Positions 19,927 to 30,188 of a stretch of DNA of 64,000 nt are shown in pieces. This DNA comes from Streptomyces sp. NRRL S-646. Its GTDB lineage: Bacteria; Actinomycetota; Actinomycetes; Streptomycetales; Streptomycetaceae. Made by a program: the position numbers and the translations under genes. The notes under the pieces were generated by a model. It was given only the letters and a program-made list of their open reading frames with translations. It ran no database searches and was not told the DNA's origin. The stretch spans positions 310,001 to 374,000 of the forward strand of contig NZ_JODC01000009.1 of assembly GCF_000720765.1 (NCBI RefSeq), read 5' to 3'. Position 1 is the stretch's first letter. Each line of letters opens with the position of its first letter.

Positions 19927-20976
19927 TTACTCGAGAATCTTCAGCGGTTCCCCAGCGCTCCACTCCTCCAGCATCCCGCGGTGTACGGCCGTGATGTTGG
20001 TCTCGACCGCGAGTTGCAGGGCGTCGGGGGTGAAGGGGCACGTTGCCACGAAGAGTGCCACCTGCGCGTTGTAGAGAACCTTCGCCGAGCCGATGAACTT
20101 CTGGATGTCGGGGCTGGTGATCGTGAGGTATGGCGCGTACCTCTTGCATTGGGCGACGAGGCGACGTCCATCCGGGGTGCGCCCGACGACGTCGACGCCT
20201 CGGTCTCCATGGCCGCCGACGACGAAGACGTCCGTGCATCCGTCGCGGCTCAGCAGTTTGGCAATGTGGTGCTCGAAGGTGCGGGCGTTCATGGCGTCCA
20301 TGGCGGCCATGACTCCGACGGCGGGACGGTCGTCTCGTACGCCTTCGAGTCGCTGCAGCCGGGCGTGGTGCTGGTGGAGCCGTCGTTCGATGCGCTGGAC
20401 TCCTGCGCGGAGGGCGATCAATTCCTTGCGGTGCTCGCCCGAGGTTTCGATCAGGGCGTTGAACATTGGCACGACCGTCTTGCCGAGGATGTGGGTGATG
20501 CGTTGGTCGATGCGGTCGTCGAGGGAGACGGCCTCTGTTTGAACGGGGTTGTCCACAGGCTGTGTGCGTGCCAGGAACTCCATGTCGAGGAGGTAGGTGC
20601 GCACCTGGCGGGCGACAACGCTGTCGCGGAGGAGCATGGCGATGTTGAGTACAGCGCGCCGGGAGTAGATGGTGAGGCTCCGGCGGGCCTGTGGATAACT
20701 GCCCAGCGAGAGTGACATGTTGTCACTCTCGAATTTCCTGAGATCAGCTCCTCGTAGGACCGTCATCCCGTTGGCTTCCAGCTCCTCGCGGTGGCGCTTG
20801 GCGAGCTGTCGGATGACTTCGACGGTCACGCCGAAGTACGTCGCTACCATCGCCGTGGTCACGTGCATCCCGTCCGGCAGCAGTGACAGCGCCTTGACTC
20901 TGTCGAGTACGTCCGTGCGCGCCAGCACGCTGTCGCGCAGGGACTTGGACTCCAGTAGCGCCGATTCGTTGATCAC
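19927..20976 (-). CDS. Mrr-like restriction endonuclease fused to a DNA-binding/antirepressor-like N-terminal half
   Basis: This 349-residue protein has two parts. Residues 36-85 (HVTTAMVATYFGVTVEVIRQL) look like a helix-turn-helix, and residues 100-135 (TIYSRRAVLNIAMLLRDSV, then VRTYLL) resemble a segment I recall from phage regulatory or antirepressor proteins. Residues 150-215 are coiled-coil-like. Residues 233-330 form an Mrr_cat nuclease with Glu235, GVD (Asp262) and QCK (Gln276, Lys278), the PD-(D/E)xK pattern. Mrr enzymes cut modified DNA. GTG 20976 is chosen because GAAGGG lies six bases upstream; ATGs at 20991 and 21006 are alternatives. It stands alone with no methylase nearby. Confidence 0.82.
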   Translation of the reverse strand: MINESALLESKSLRDSVLARTDVLDRVKALSLLPDGMHVTTAMVATYFGVTVEVIRQLAKRHREELEANGMTVLRGADLRKFESDNMSLSLGSYPQARRSLTIYSRRAVLNIAMLLRDSVVARQVRTYLLDMEFLARTQPVDNPVQTEAVSLDDRIDQRITHILGKTVVPMFNALIETSGEHRKELIALRAGVQRIERRLHQHHARLQRLEGVRDDRPAVGVMAAMDAMNARTFEHHIAKLLSRDGCTDVFVVGGHGDRGVDVVGRTPDGRRLVAQCKRYAPYLTITSPDIQKFIGSAKVLYNAQVALFVATCPFTPDALQLAVETNITAVHRGMLEEWSAGEPLKILE

Positions 20977-21131
20977 GTTCTGCCCTTCCATTCGCGGTGT
21001 GGCCATACGGCCAGGGCAGAGCTCCGACACCCCACCCCATCCGATCAACGAGTCGGCACATATGAAGACACGATCGACGCAAGAACAAACGTCTGTCCGC
21101 GAGGTCTTCCATCCCTGGTCGGTGGCAGACA

Positions 21132-21168
21132 GATGGGCCCCTGCCGGGAAGTCCGGCAGGGGCCCATC
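21132..21168 (-). terminator. Terminator of the pknB operon
   Basis: A perfect 16-bp stem (GATGGGCCCCTGCCGG and complement) with a five-base loop lies just beyond the pknB stop codon on the minus strand. Confidence 0.9.
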
Positions 21169-21185
21169 GATGCAGGTGGGGTGCG

Positions 21186-23165
<1,980 letters not shown>

Positions 23166-23333
23166 AGCTCCTACCAGCCCTCTCCGTCGGTCCCGACTCA
23201 CACGTGTGTGCGGCCGGAGGCTGCCGTCCGGGCCTACCGTACCCGGCTAGCTTTGTGTGACCTGGCTAAGTGCGTCACCCGATACAGGACCGGTATCGCA
23301 ACGTGCACCGTTGTGAAGGGGACGTGAGCGGGG

Positions 23334-24824
23334 TCACTTCTTGGAGTTGATGACCGCCTCCATCACGCTCTTCGCGATCGGGGCCGCGAGGCCGCCGCCG
23401 GAGATGTCGTCACGGTTGGCGTTGTCGTCCTCGATGACCACGGCCACGGCGACCGGTGAGCTGCCGTCGCTGAGCCTGGCGTAGGAGATGAACCAGGCGT
23501 ACGGGTTCTCGCTGTTCTCCACGCCGTGCTGGGCGGTACCGGTCTTGCCGCCGACGGTGACGCCGCCGCCGATCTGGGCCTTCTGGCCGGTGCCGTCCTT
23601 GACGACGGTCTCCATCATCGACTGCAGGATCTGCGCGTTCTTGGGCGACAGGGGCTGGCTGAGCTCCTGCGGGTCGGTCTGCGAGATGGTGTCGACGTTG
23701 GACGACTGGAGCTTGTCGACCATGTACGGCTTCATCAGCTTGCCGTTGTTGGCGACGGCGGAGGCGACCATGGCCATCTGCAGGGGGGTCGCGGCGGTGT
23801 TGTACTGGCCGATCGAGGACAGCGCGGTCTGCGAGGAGTTCATGTTGTCGGAGAACACCGAGGCGCTGGAGCGGACCGGGGTGAACTGCTCGGAGTCGAA
23901 GCCGAACTTCTTCGCCTCGGCGAGCATCTTGTCGTTGCCGAGGTCAGAGCCGATCTTGCCGAACACGGTGTTGCAGGACACCTTCAGGGCGACCCGCATC
24001 GGCGCGTTCTTGCAGGGGATGTTGCCCTCGTTCTTCAGCTCGGTCGTCGTGCCCTTCATGATGTACGGCAGCGGCGAGTTCGTGTTCTCGTCGGCGGAGT
24101 TGTACAGCCCGTTCTCCAGCGCGGCCGCGGCCGTGACCACCTTGAAGGTGGAGCCCGGCGGGTAGGTCTCGCGCAGTGCGCGGTTGAGCATCGGGTCGGA
24201 CTTGTTGTTCTTCTTCTGGAGCGCGGTCCAGTTCTTGGAGTCCGTCGACGTGGAGTTCCCGGCGAACGACGAGGGGTCGTACGACGGGTACGAGGCCAGC
24301 GCCAGGATCTTGCCGGTGGACGGGTCGAGCGCGGCTACGGCGCCCTTGCCGCCCTGGGACTTCAGTCCGTTGTAAGCGGCCTTCTGCGCTGCGGAGTTGA
24401 GGGTGGTGACGACGTTACCGCCCGCCTTCTCCTTGCCCGTGATCATGTCGAGGGTGTTGCGGAAGAAGAGCCGGTCGTCGGTGCCGGTGAGGATGCCGTC
24501 CTCGATGGACTCCAGCTGGTTGGCGCCGAAGGCCTGCGAGGCGTATCCGGTGACCGGCGCCCACATGGGGCCGTTCTTGTAGGTGCGCTTGTACTTGAGG
24601 TCGTTCAGGCCGCTGGTGCTGGTCGTGGTGGACCCGGTGATGGGGTCGCCGTCGACGATGATGTCGCCGCGTGGGGTGGAGTAGCGGGCGATGGTGACGC
24701 GGCGGTTCTTCGGGTCGTCCTTGAGGCTGTCGGACTTGACGTACTGGAGCCAGTTGTCGCGGAGGAGCAGTGCGAGGACCAGCAGGCCGCAGAAGATCGC
24801 GATCCGGCGCAGGGGCTTGTTCAT
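23334..24824 (-). CDS. pbpA: Class B penicillin-binding protein (PbpA/FtsI family)
   Basis: This 496-residue transpeptidase cross-links peptidoglycan and should work with the FtsW/RodA-type polymerase encoded just upstream. A single N-terminal membrane anchor (residues 8-21) precedes a short dimerisation region and the transpeptidase domain. Active-site motifs are STFK (Ser225, Lys228), SCN (283-285) and KTGT (427-430). Its ATG overlaps the ftsW/rodA stop by four bases (ATGA), a sign of coupled translation. A gap of 168 bp separates it from pknB. Confidence 0.95.
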   Translation of the reverse strand: MNKPLRRIAIFCGLLVLALLLRDNWLQYVKSDSLKDDPKNRRVTIARYSTPRGDIIVDGDPITGSTTTSTSGLNDLKYKRTYKNGPMWAPVTGYASQAFGANQLESIEDGILTGTDDRLFFRNTLDMITGKEKAGGNVVTTLNSAAQKAAYNGLKSQGGKGAVAALDPSTGKILALASYPSYDPSSFAGNSTSTDSKNWTALQKKNNKSDPMLNRALRETYPPGSTFKVVTAAAALENGLYNSADENTNSPLPYIMKGTTTELKNEGNIPCKNAPMRVALKVSCNTVFGKIGSDLGNDKMLAEAKKFGFDSEQFTPVRSSASVFSDNMNSSQTALSSIGQYNTAATPLQMAMVASAVANNGKLMKPYMVDKLQSSNVDTISQTDPQELSQPLSPKNAQILQSMMETVVKDGTGQKAQIGGGVTVGGKTGTAQHGVENSENPYAWFISYARLSDGSSPVAVAVVIEDDNANRDDISGGGLAAPIAKSVMEAVINSKK

Positions 24825-26269
24825 GACGGGCGGACCACCTGGGTCATCTCGGCGTCGGGGTTGCCGGCGGGCGCGGGCGCCGGGCGGCGGGCAGTGTCGC
24901 TGATTCTGATCAGGATGCCGATCAGGGCCCAGTTGGCGATGACGGAGGAACCGCCGTACGCCAGGAACGGCATCGTCATACCGGTCAGCGGGATGAGCCC
25001 CATGACGCCGCCTGCGACGACGAAGACCTGGAGGGCGAAGGCGCCGGAGAGACCGATGGCGAGCAGCTTGCCGAAGGGGTCCCGGGCGGCGAGGGCGGTG
25101 CGGACACCGCGTTCCACGATCAGGCCGTAGATCAGCAGGATCGCCATTAGGCCGGCGAGGCCCAGCTCCTCGCCGAAGGTGGCGAGGATGAAGTCGGAGT
25201 TGGCGGCGAAGCGGATGAGTTCGGAGTGTCCCTGGCCCCAGCCGGTGCCGAGGGTGCCGCCGGAGCCGAAGGCCCACAGGGCCTGCTGCAGCTGGTCGGA
25301 GTGGACTCCGCTGACGCCCGGGGTGCGGCTGAGCACGTACTCGTGCATCGGGTTGAGCCAGGCCTGGACACGGGTCTGGACGTGCGGCTCGAAACTCGCC
25401 ACGCCGACGGCGCCGGCCGCGGACATCAGCAGACCGAAGACGATCCAGCTGGTCCGCTCGGTGGCGACGTACAGCATGATGACGAACATTCCGAAGAACA
25501 GCAGCGACGTACCGAGGTCGGTTTCGAACACCAGGATGAGGATCGAGATCATCCAGACGACGATGATCGGGCCGAGGTCGCGGCCGCGCGGCAGGTACAG
25601 GCCCATGAAGCGGCGGCTGGCGAGGGCGAGGGCGTCGCGCTTCACCATCAGGTAGCCGGCGAAGAAGATGGCCAGCACGATCTTGGCGAACTCACCGGGC
25701 TGGATGGTGAAGCTACCGATCTTGATCCAGATCTTGGCGCCGTAGGTGAGATCGGCGCCGAGGCCCGGGACCAGCGGGAGCAGCAGCAGGACCAGCGCGC
25801 CCGCCATGGAGATGTACGTGTACCGCTGCAGGACGCGGTGGTCCTTGAGGAAGATCAGCGCGATGACGAACAGGGCGATGCCCAGCGCGGTGTAGATCAG
25901 CTGGTTGGTCGCCTTGCCGCCGGCGACTCCGATGGACTGCAGCAGCTTGGACTGGTCGAGGCGCCAGATGGCGACGAGGCCGAGTCCGTTCAGGAGCGTG
26001 GCCAGAGGCAGCAGCAGCGGGTCCGCGTACGGGGCGAACTTCCGTACGGCGAGATGGCCGACGCCGGCCAGCAGACCGAGGCCCAGACCGTAGCCGAGTA
26101 GCCCGGTCGGCACCTTGTCGTCGATGGCCAGGCCCACGTTGGCGTACGCGAAGACCGGGATGACGACGGCGAACAGGAGGAGCGCGAGCTCGGTGTTGCG
26201 CCGGCTCGGTGCGCCGATCGCGCCGATCGTGGACGTATGGTGCGTCGGTGTGTTGGTAGTACTGCTCAT
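24821..26269 (-). CDS. rodA: FtsW/RodA/SpoVE family peptidoglycan polymerase
   Basis: This 482-residue SEDS-family glycosyltransferase polymerises lipid II and normally pairs with the adjacent class B PBP. About 12 membrane helices span residues 25-460. Family motifs include GAKIWIKIG-SFTIQPGEFAKI, the large extracellular loop ending near LQQALWAFGSGG, and PLTGMTMPFLAYGGSSVIANW near the end. Either a RodA (elongation) or FtsW (division) role is possible; the PknB-linked actinobacterial copy is usually called RodA. It lies 27 bp downstream of the PP2C phosphatase gene. Confidence 0.94.
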   Translation of the reverse strand: MSSTTNTPTHHTSTIGAIGAPSRRNTELALLLFAVVIPVFAYANVGLAIDDKVPTGLLGYGLGLGLLAGVGHLAVRKFAPYADPLLLPLATLLNGLGLVAIWRLDQSKLLQSIGVAGGKATNQLIYTALGIALFVIALIFLKDHRVLQRYTYISMAGALVLLLLPLVPGLGADLTYGAKIWIKIGSFTIQPGEFAKIVLAIFFAGYLMVKRDALALASRRFMGLYLPRGRDLGPIIVVWMISILILVFETDLGTSLLFFGMFVIMLYVATERTSWIVFGLLMSAAGAVGVASFEPHVQTRVQAWLNPMHEYVLSRTPGVSGVHSDQLQQALWAFGSGGTLGTGWGQGHSELIRFAANSDFILATFGEELGLAGLMAILLIYGLIVERGVRTALAARDPFGKLLAIGLSGAFALQVFVVAGGVMGLIPLTGMTMPFLAYGGSSVIANWALIGILIRISDTARRPAPAPAGNPDAEMTQVVRPS

Positions 26270-26296
26270 CGTGTGACAGGGCCTCTCACGGCTTGC

Positions 26297-27850
26297 CTAC
26301 TGCTTACCGCACAGCGAGACGACCTTCTGCTCATCCTCCGAGAGGGTGGGGCCGGGGCTGGGGGTGGGTGCGGTCGCTGATGTGGACGGGGTCGGTGAGG
26401 TCGAGGGGCTCGGTGATGCCTTGGACGTGAGGGAGGTCTTGGTGGTTCCCGTGGTGCCGCCCGCCTGGCCCGTGCCGGTCTTCGAGTTGTTCTTGCTCTC
26501 GGCCGCCTGACGCTCGGACTCCTTCTTGCATGCGGAGGCCTGCACGGAAAGATCGTTGATCTTCGACTGGGCGCCGGTCAGGCTGCCTTCGGCGATCGTG
26601 GCCTTGACCTGCTTCTGCTGGTACGGAGGCAGGTACTTGAGTTCGATCTCGGGGTGGTCCTTCTCGACCTTGGAGAGGGAGACCCAGGCCAGGTCCTGGC
26701 TGATGCCCCGGTAAAGCGCGACGTGCTCGGCCTTGGTGCCGACGTAGTACTGGGTCTGGGTCCAGCGCCAGCCGCCGTAGAGGCCGCCGCCGACGACGGC
26801 GAGGGCAAGCACGAGGTAGAAGGATCTCTTCGCCCACTTGCGGCCCCTGCGGGGTTTGACGAAGTCGTCGTCGGTGTAGTCGCCGAAGCTGCCCGCGGGG
26901 ATGTAGCCGGTGGTGTCGCCGGAGCCGGGCGGGCCGAACTCGCCGCCACCCTGTCCGTGGCCCTGGCGGCCGAGGCCGGAGGCGCGGCCCGCGGGGGTCT
27001 CCATGAAGCCGGGGTCGTGCAGGTGGTTCTGGTTCTCGGCGACCGCTCCGACCACGACCGGGGTGTCGGAGAGCTGCCCGGCGAGGGTGTCCCCGGTGTC
27101 CAGGTCCAGTACGTCGGCGACGATGACGGTGATGTTGTCGGGGCCGCCGCCGCGCAGCGCGAGCTGGATCAGCTCCTGCACGGTCTCCTGGGGGCCCTGG
27201 TAGCTGGCGAGGGTGTCCTCGAGCGTCTGGTGGGAGACGACGCCGGACAGGCCGTCGGAGCAGATCAGGTAGCGGTCGCCGGCGCGGACCTCACGGATGG
27301 AGAGGTCCGGCTCGACGTGTTCGCCGCTGCCCAACGCCCGCATCAGCAGGGAGCGTTGGGGGTGGGTGGTGGCCTCTTCCTCGGTGATGCGGCCCTCGTC
27401 GACGAGGCGCTGCACCCAGGTGTGGTCCTGGGTGATCTGGGTGAGGACGCCGTCGCGGAGCAGGTACGCGCGGGAGTCGCCGACATGGACGAGACCGAGG
27501 CGCTGGCCGGTCCAGAGGAGGGCCGTGAGCGTTGTACCCATGCCCTCCAGCTGCGGGTCCTCTTCCACCATGGAGCGCAGCTGGTCGTTGGCGCGCTGTA
27601 CGGCGGTGCCGAGGGAGGTGAGGATGTCGGAGCCCGGCACGTCGTCGTCGAGGGCGACGATGGTGGAGATGGCCTCGGAGGAGGCGACCTCGCCTGCGGC
27701 GGCGCCGCCCATGCCGTCGGCGATCGCGAGCAGGCGCGGACCGGCGTATCCGGAGTCCTCGTTGCCCTCGCGGATCATGCCTTTGTGCGATCCGGCGGCA
27801 AAGCGCAGTGACAGACTCATGCGCACCTCGCCCGTCGGCTCCGGGTACAT
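26297..27850 (-). CDS. pstP: PP2C-family protein Ser/Thr phosphatase (PstP type)
   Basis: PstP reverses PknB phosphorylation. The 517-residue protein has an N-terminal PPM/PP2C domain over residues 12-245: GNEDSGY, metal-binding DGMGG, GTTLTALLW, VGDSRAYLLRDG, CSDGLSG and GGPDNITVIV. One membrane helix lies near residues 341-361 (FYLVLALAVVGGGLYGGW), and the C-terminal extracellular part ends in a Thr/Ser/Pro-rich tail. ATG 27850 is used; ATG 27820, with GAGG five to six bases upstream, is an equally reasonable start giving 507 residues. Confidence 0.95.
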   Translation of the reverse strand: MYPEPTGEVRMSLSLRFAAGSHKGMIREGNEDSGYAGPRLLAIADGMGGAAAGEVASSEAISTIVALDDDVPGSDILTSLGTAVQRANDQLRSMVEEDPQLEGMGTTLTALLWTGQRLGLVHVGDSRAYLLRDGVLTQITQDHTWVQRLVDEGRITEEEATTHPQRSLLMRALGSGEHVEPDLSIREVRAGDRYLICSDGLSGVVSHQTLEDTLASYQGPQETVQELIQLALRGGGPDNITVIVADVLDLDTGDTLAGQLSDTPVVVGAVAENQNHLHDPGFMETPAGRASGLGRQGHGQGGGEFGPPGSGDTTGYIPAGSFGDYTDDDFVKPRRGRKWAKRSFYLVLALAVVGGGLYGGWRWTQTQYYVGTKAEHVALYRGISQDLAWVSLSKVEKDHPEIELKYLPPYQQKQVKATIAEGSLTGAQSKINDLSVQASACKKESERQAAESKNNSKTGTGQAGGTTGTTKTSLTSKASPSPSTSPTPSTSATAPTPSPGPTLSEDEQKVVSLCGKQ

Positions 27851-27940
27851 CCGCACGGTGCCCACCCTCCGGTCGGGAGCGCGCCGGTGCCCGTCGTGGG
27901 GGCCGCCGCTGCGTGCTCGCTCCGCTCGCTCATTGTCGTA

Positions 27941-28456
27941 CTACTTCCGCAGCTCGATGACTGTCTTGCCGATGCGGATCGGCGCGCCCAGCGGAATCGG
28001 CGTGGGGGTCGTCAGCCGGCTCCGGTCGAGGTATGTGCCGTTGGTGGAACCCAGGTCCTCGACGATCCACTGGCCGTCGCGGTCCGGGTAGATCCTGGCA
28101 TGGCGGCTGGAGGCGTAGTCGTCGTCCAGCACGATCGTGCTGTCGTGCGCCCGGCCCAGGGTGATGGTCTGGCCCTGGAGCGCGACGGTCGTGCCGGTGA
28201 GGGTGCCCTCGGACACGACGAGTTTGCTGGGGGCGTTGCGGCGCTGGCGGCCGCCGGCGGCCTGCTGGCGCTGTTGCGGGGGCGCGGCCTGCTGGCGGGC
28301 GGCCTGCTGAGGCCGTGCGGCCTCGCGCCTGGACCCGCGCTGGGTGACACGCGTACCGAACAGGTCGCTGCGGATGACCTGCACGGCCACGATCACGAAC
28401 AGCCACAGTACGGCCAGGAAACCCAGCCGCATGACCGTGAGGGTCAGCTCTGACAT
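27941..28456 (-). CDS. fhaB: FHA-domain membrane protein FhaB/FipA type
   Basis: FHA domains bind phosphothreonine; FhaB (FipA) links PknB-family signalling to FtsZ and division in mycobacteria. The 171-residue protein has an N-terminal membrane helix (residues 9-28), a Gln/Arg/Pro-rich linker to about residue 75, then an FHA domain with GRAHDSTIVLDDDYASSRHA and DLGSTNGTYL. It begins 10 bp after fhaA. The distance to the phosphatase gene is about 90 bp, with no terminator visible, consistent with one transcript. Confidence 0.94.
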   Translation of the reverse strand: MSELTLTVMRLGFLAVLWLFVIVAVQVIRSDLFGTRVTQRGSRREAARPQQAARQQAAPPQQRQQAAGGRQRRNAPSKLVVSEGTLTGTTVALQGQTITLGRAHDSTIVLDDDYASSRHARIYPDRDGQWIVEDLGSTNGTYLDRSRLTTPTPIPLGAPIRIGKTVIELRK

Positions 28457-28466
28457 TGCCCCCGCT

Positions 28467-29330
28467 TCACCCTTCGGCTTGCCGGTAAATGATGGTGGTG
28501 CTGCCCACGACGATCCGCGAGCCGTCGCGGAGCGTAGCGCGGGTGGTGTGCTGCCCGTCCACCACGATGCCGTTGGTGGACCCGAGATCCTGGATCGTCG
28601 AGGGCGTTCCGGTCCGGATCTCGCAGTGCCGGCGGGAGACGCCGGGGTCGTCGATCCGCACGTCGGCTTCGGTGCTGCGGCCCAGCACCAGCGTCGAGCG
28701 GGAGATCTGATGGCGGGTGCCGTTGATCTCGATCCAGTGGCGGGTGCGTGAGCCGGGCTGCGGTGCGCCGACCGGGCCACCCGCGCCGGGACGCTGGCCG
28801 TAGGGCGCGGCGCCGGGGCGCGCGCCGGGCGGCGGCGCGGCAGGCATCGGCGGGGCGCCCGCGGGTGCGGCGGCCGGCGGGTAGCCGTACCCTCCGCCGG
28901 GGCGGCCCGCGGCCGGCGCCGGCGGAGCGGCGGGTCCGGGAGCCTGCTGGCTGCTGGAGGAGGCGAGCGTACGGCTGCGCACCCGGTACAGGCCGGTGTC
29001 GAGGTCGTCCGCCTTCTCCAGGTGGACCTTGATGGGGCCCATGAACGTGTAGCGCTGCTGCTTGGCGTAGTCGCGCACCATGCCGGCGAGCTCGTCGCCG
29101 AGCTGGCCGGAGTAGGGGCTGAGCCGCTCGAAGTCCGGTGTGCTCAGCTCCACGATGAAGTCGTTGGGCACGACCGTCCGGTCGCGGTTCCAGATGGTCG
29201 CGTTGTTGTCGCACTCACGCTGGAGCGCTCCGGCGATCTCCACGGGCTGGACCTCGGACTTGAACACCTTGGCAAAGGTGCCGTTGACCAGACCTTCGAG
29301 ACGCTGCTCGAACTTCTTCAGGACTCCCAT
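28467..29330 (-). CDS. fhaA: FHA-domain protein FhaA with DUF3662 domain
   Basis: FhaA is a cytoplasmic phosphothreonine-binding protein reported in mycobacteria to bind phosphorylated MviN-like proteins and affect peptidoglycan synthesis. This 287-residue protein has an N-terminal DUF3662 domain (residues 1-120, MGVLKKFEQRLEGLVNG and VPNDFIVELS), a Pro/Gly/Ala-rich linker (residues 125-200) and a C-terminal FHA domain with LGRSTEADVRIDDPGVSRRH and DLGSTNGIVVDG. It is the first gene of the minus-strand growth block, with GGAGGAGG six bases before the ATG. Confidence 0.95.
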   Translation of the reverse strand: MGVLKKFEQRLEGLVNGTFAKVFKSEVQPVEIAGALQRECDNNATIWNRDRTVVPNDFIVELSTPDFERLSPYSGQLGDELAGMVRDYAKQQRYTFMGPIKVHLEKADDLDTGLYRVRSRTLASSSSQQAPGPAAPPAPAAGRPGGGYGYPPAAAPAGAPPMPAAPPPGARPGAAPYGQRPGAGGPVGAPQPGSRTRHWIEINGTRHQISRSTLVLGRSTEADVRIDDPGVSRRHCEIRTGTPSTIQDLGSTNGIVVDGQHTTRATLRDGSRIVVGSTTIIYRQAEG

Positions 29331-29883
29331 GAGGCACCTCCTCCGATGTCGCTTCCGTCCAGTGTCCCGGTTGGCGGGCGCTGCCTTGCCTGGTACTGCT
29401 TACTGATCGTATCCACGCGCGGGTGAATCAGCTGGTTCCCCCTGTCGGCCCGGTCGACGGGTGTCGACGCTGGACGAAGTTCCCTCCGGAGGTTCCCTCC
29501 GAAGCTGCCCTTCGAACTCCTCCCACGCACTCCTTCTGCCCAGGATCGTAGAGGTGGCCGCAGACAAGTGTCCCGCACCTGGCTGTGGACCCTGTCCGGC
29601 TCCAGGGGAGACGGGCAGGACCGGTACGAGGTTGATACGTGAACCGATACGTGTTGATACGGAGCGGGTCGCTTCGCGGGACGGCCGTCCGCGTGGCGGT
29701 GATTCGCGGGTCGCGGGGGCGGGCCGGGGCGCGGGGCGGCGGGTCGACGGCCGGACGGCACATCCGTGCTGGTGGGCGGCTGCGCAGGCATAAGGGATGT
29801 GAACCCACCTCTGCCAGCGTGCTAATGTTCTGGGTGTCGGAAGGCGCCAGCCCAAAGGGCCGGAGCCGGAGGACACACCCAAT
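29331..29883. other. Gene-free region upstream of fhaA and tRNA-Leu
   Basis: About 550 bp contain no supported gene. They hold the fhaA promoter region on the minus strand, three GATACG repeats at 29634-29661 and the tRNA-Leu promoter region with a TAATGT hexamer near 29822. Confidence 0.6.
29634..29661. repeat. Triple GATACG direct repeat
   Basis: GATACG occurs at 29634-29639, 29646-29651 and 29656-29661, each preceded by TT or CC and two followed by TG, at spacings of 12 and 10 bp. The helical-turn spacing hints at a cooperative binding site upstream of fhaA. Confidence 0.5.
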
Positions 29884-29970
29884 GCGCGGGTGGCGGAATA
29901 GGCAGACGCGCTGGATTCAGGTTCCAGTGCCCGCAAGGGCGTGGGGGTTCAACTCCCCCCTCGCGCACCA
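29884..29970 (+). tRNA. tRNA-Leu (CAG), CCA encoded
   Basis: A class II tRNA has the acceptor GCGCGGG / CTCGCGC, anticodon CAG at 29918-29920, a long variable arm (TGCCCGCAAGGGCG) and the T-arm GGGGGTTCAACTCCCCC. Discriminator A is at 29967 and CCA at 29968-29970. Confidence 0.97.
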
Positions 29971-29972
29971 GC

Positions 29973-30007
29973 CGAAAGCCCCCAGGTCTTTGACCTGGGG
30001 GCTTTCG
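29973..30007 (+). terminator. Terminator after tRNA-Leu
   Basis: A perfect 16-bp stem (CGAAAGCCCCCAGGTC and complement) with a TTT loop begins 3 bp after the tRNA. Confidence 0.9.
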
Positions 30008-30083
30008 CGTTCTCCGGGGCGTGTGAGGCGCGTTACCCGGTGAGGACAATCACATGGCCGGCCGGTCCGGGTTCCGGGCGGCG

Positions 30084-30110
30084 TTTTCCACAGGTGCGGA
30101 GTTGTCCACA
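30084..30110. promoter_or_regulatory. Two DnaA-box-like sites upstream of the DUF2252 gene
   Basis: TTTTCCACA (30084-30092) and TTGTCCACA (30102-30110) are in the same orientation, 18 bp apart, about 80-105 bp before the GTG start. Confidence 0.55.
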
Positions 30111-30188
30111 GGGTCTGACGCGTTTCGGTCACCGGCTGTACGGTCGGCACGAGTTGATGTTCGTGGGCGTGCGGGGGAGGCGGTTGGT

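Noticed and set aside
20549..20698. DnaA-like boxes TTGTCCACA and TGTGGATAA in the Mrr-like gene
   Set aside because: They are inside coding sequence and isolated; not called as features, although they match the consensus.
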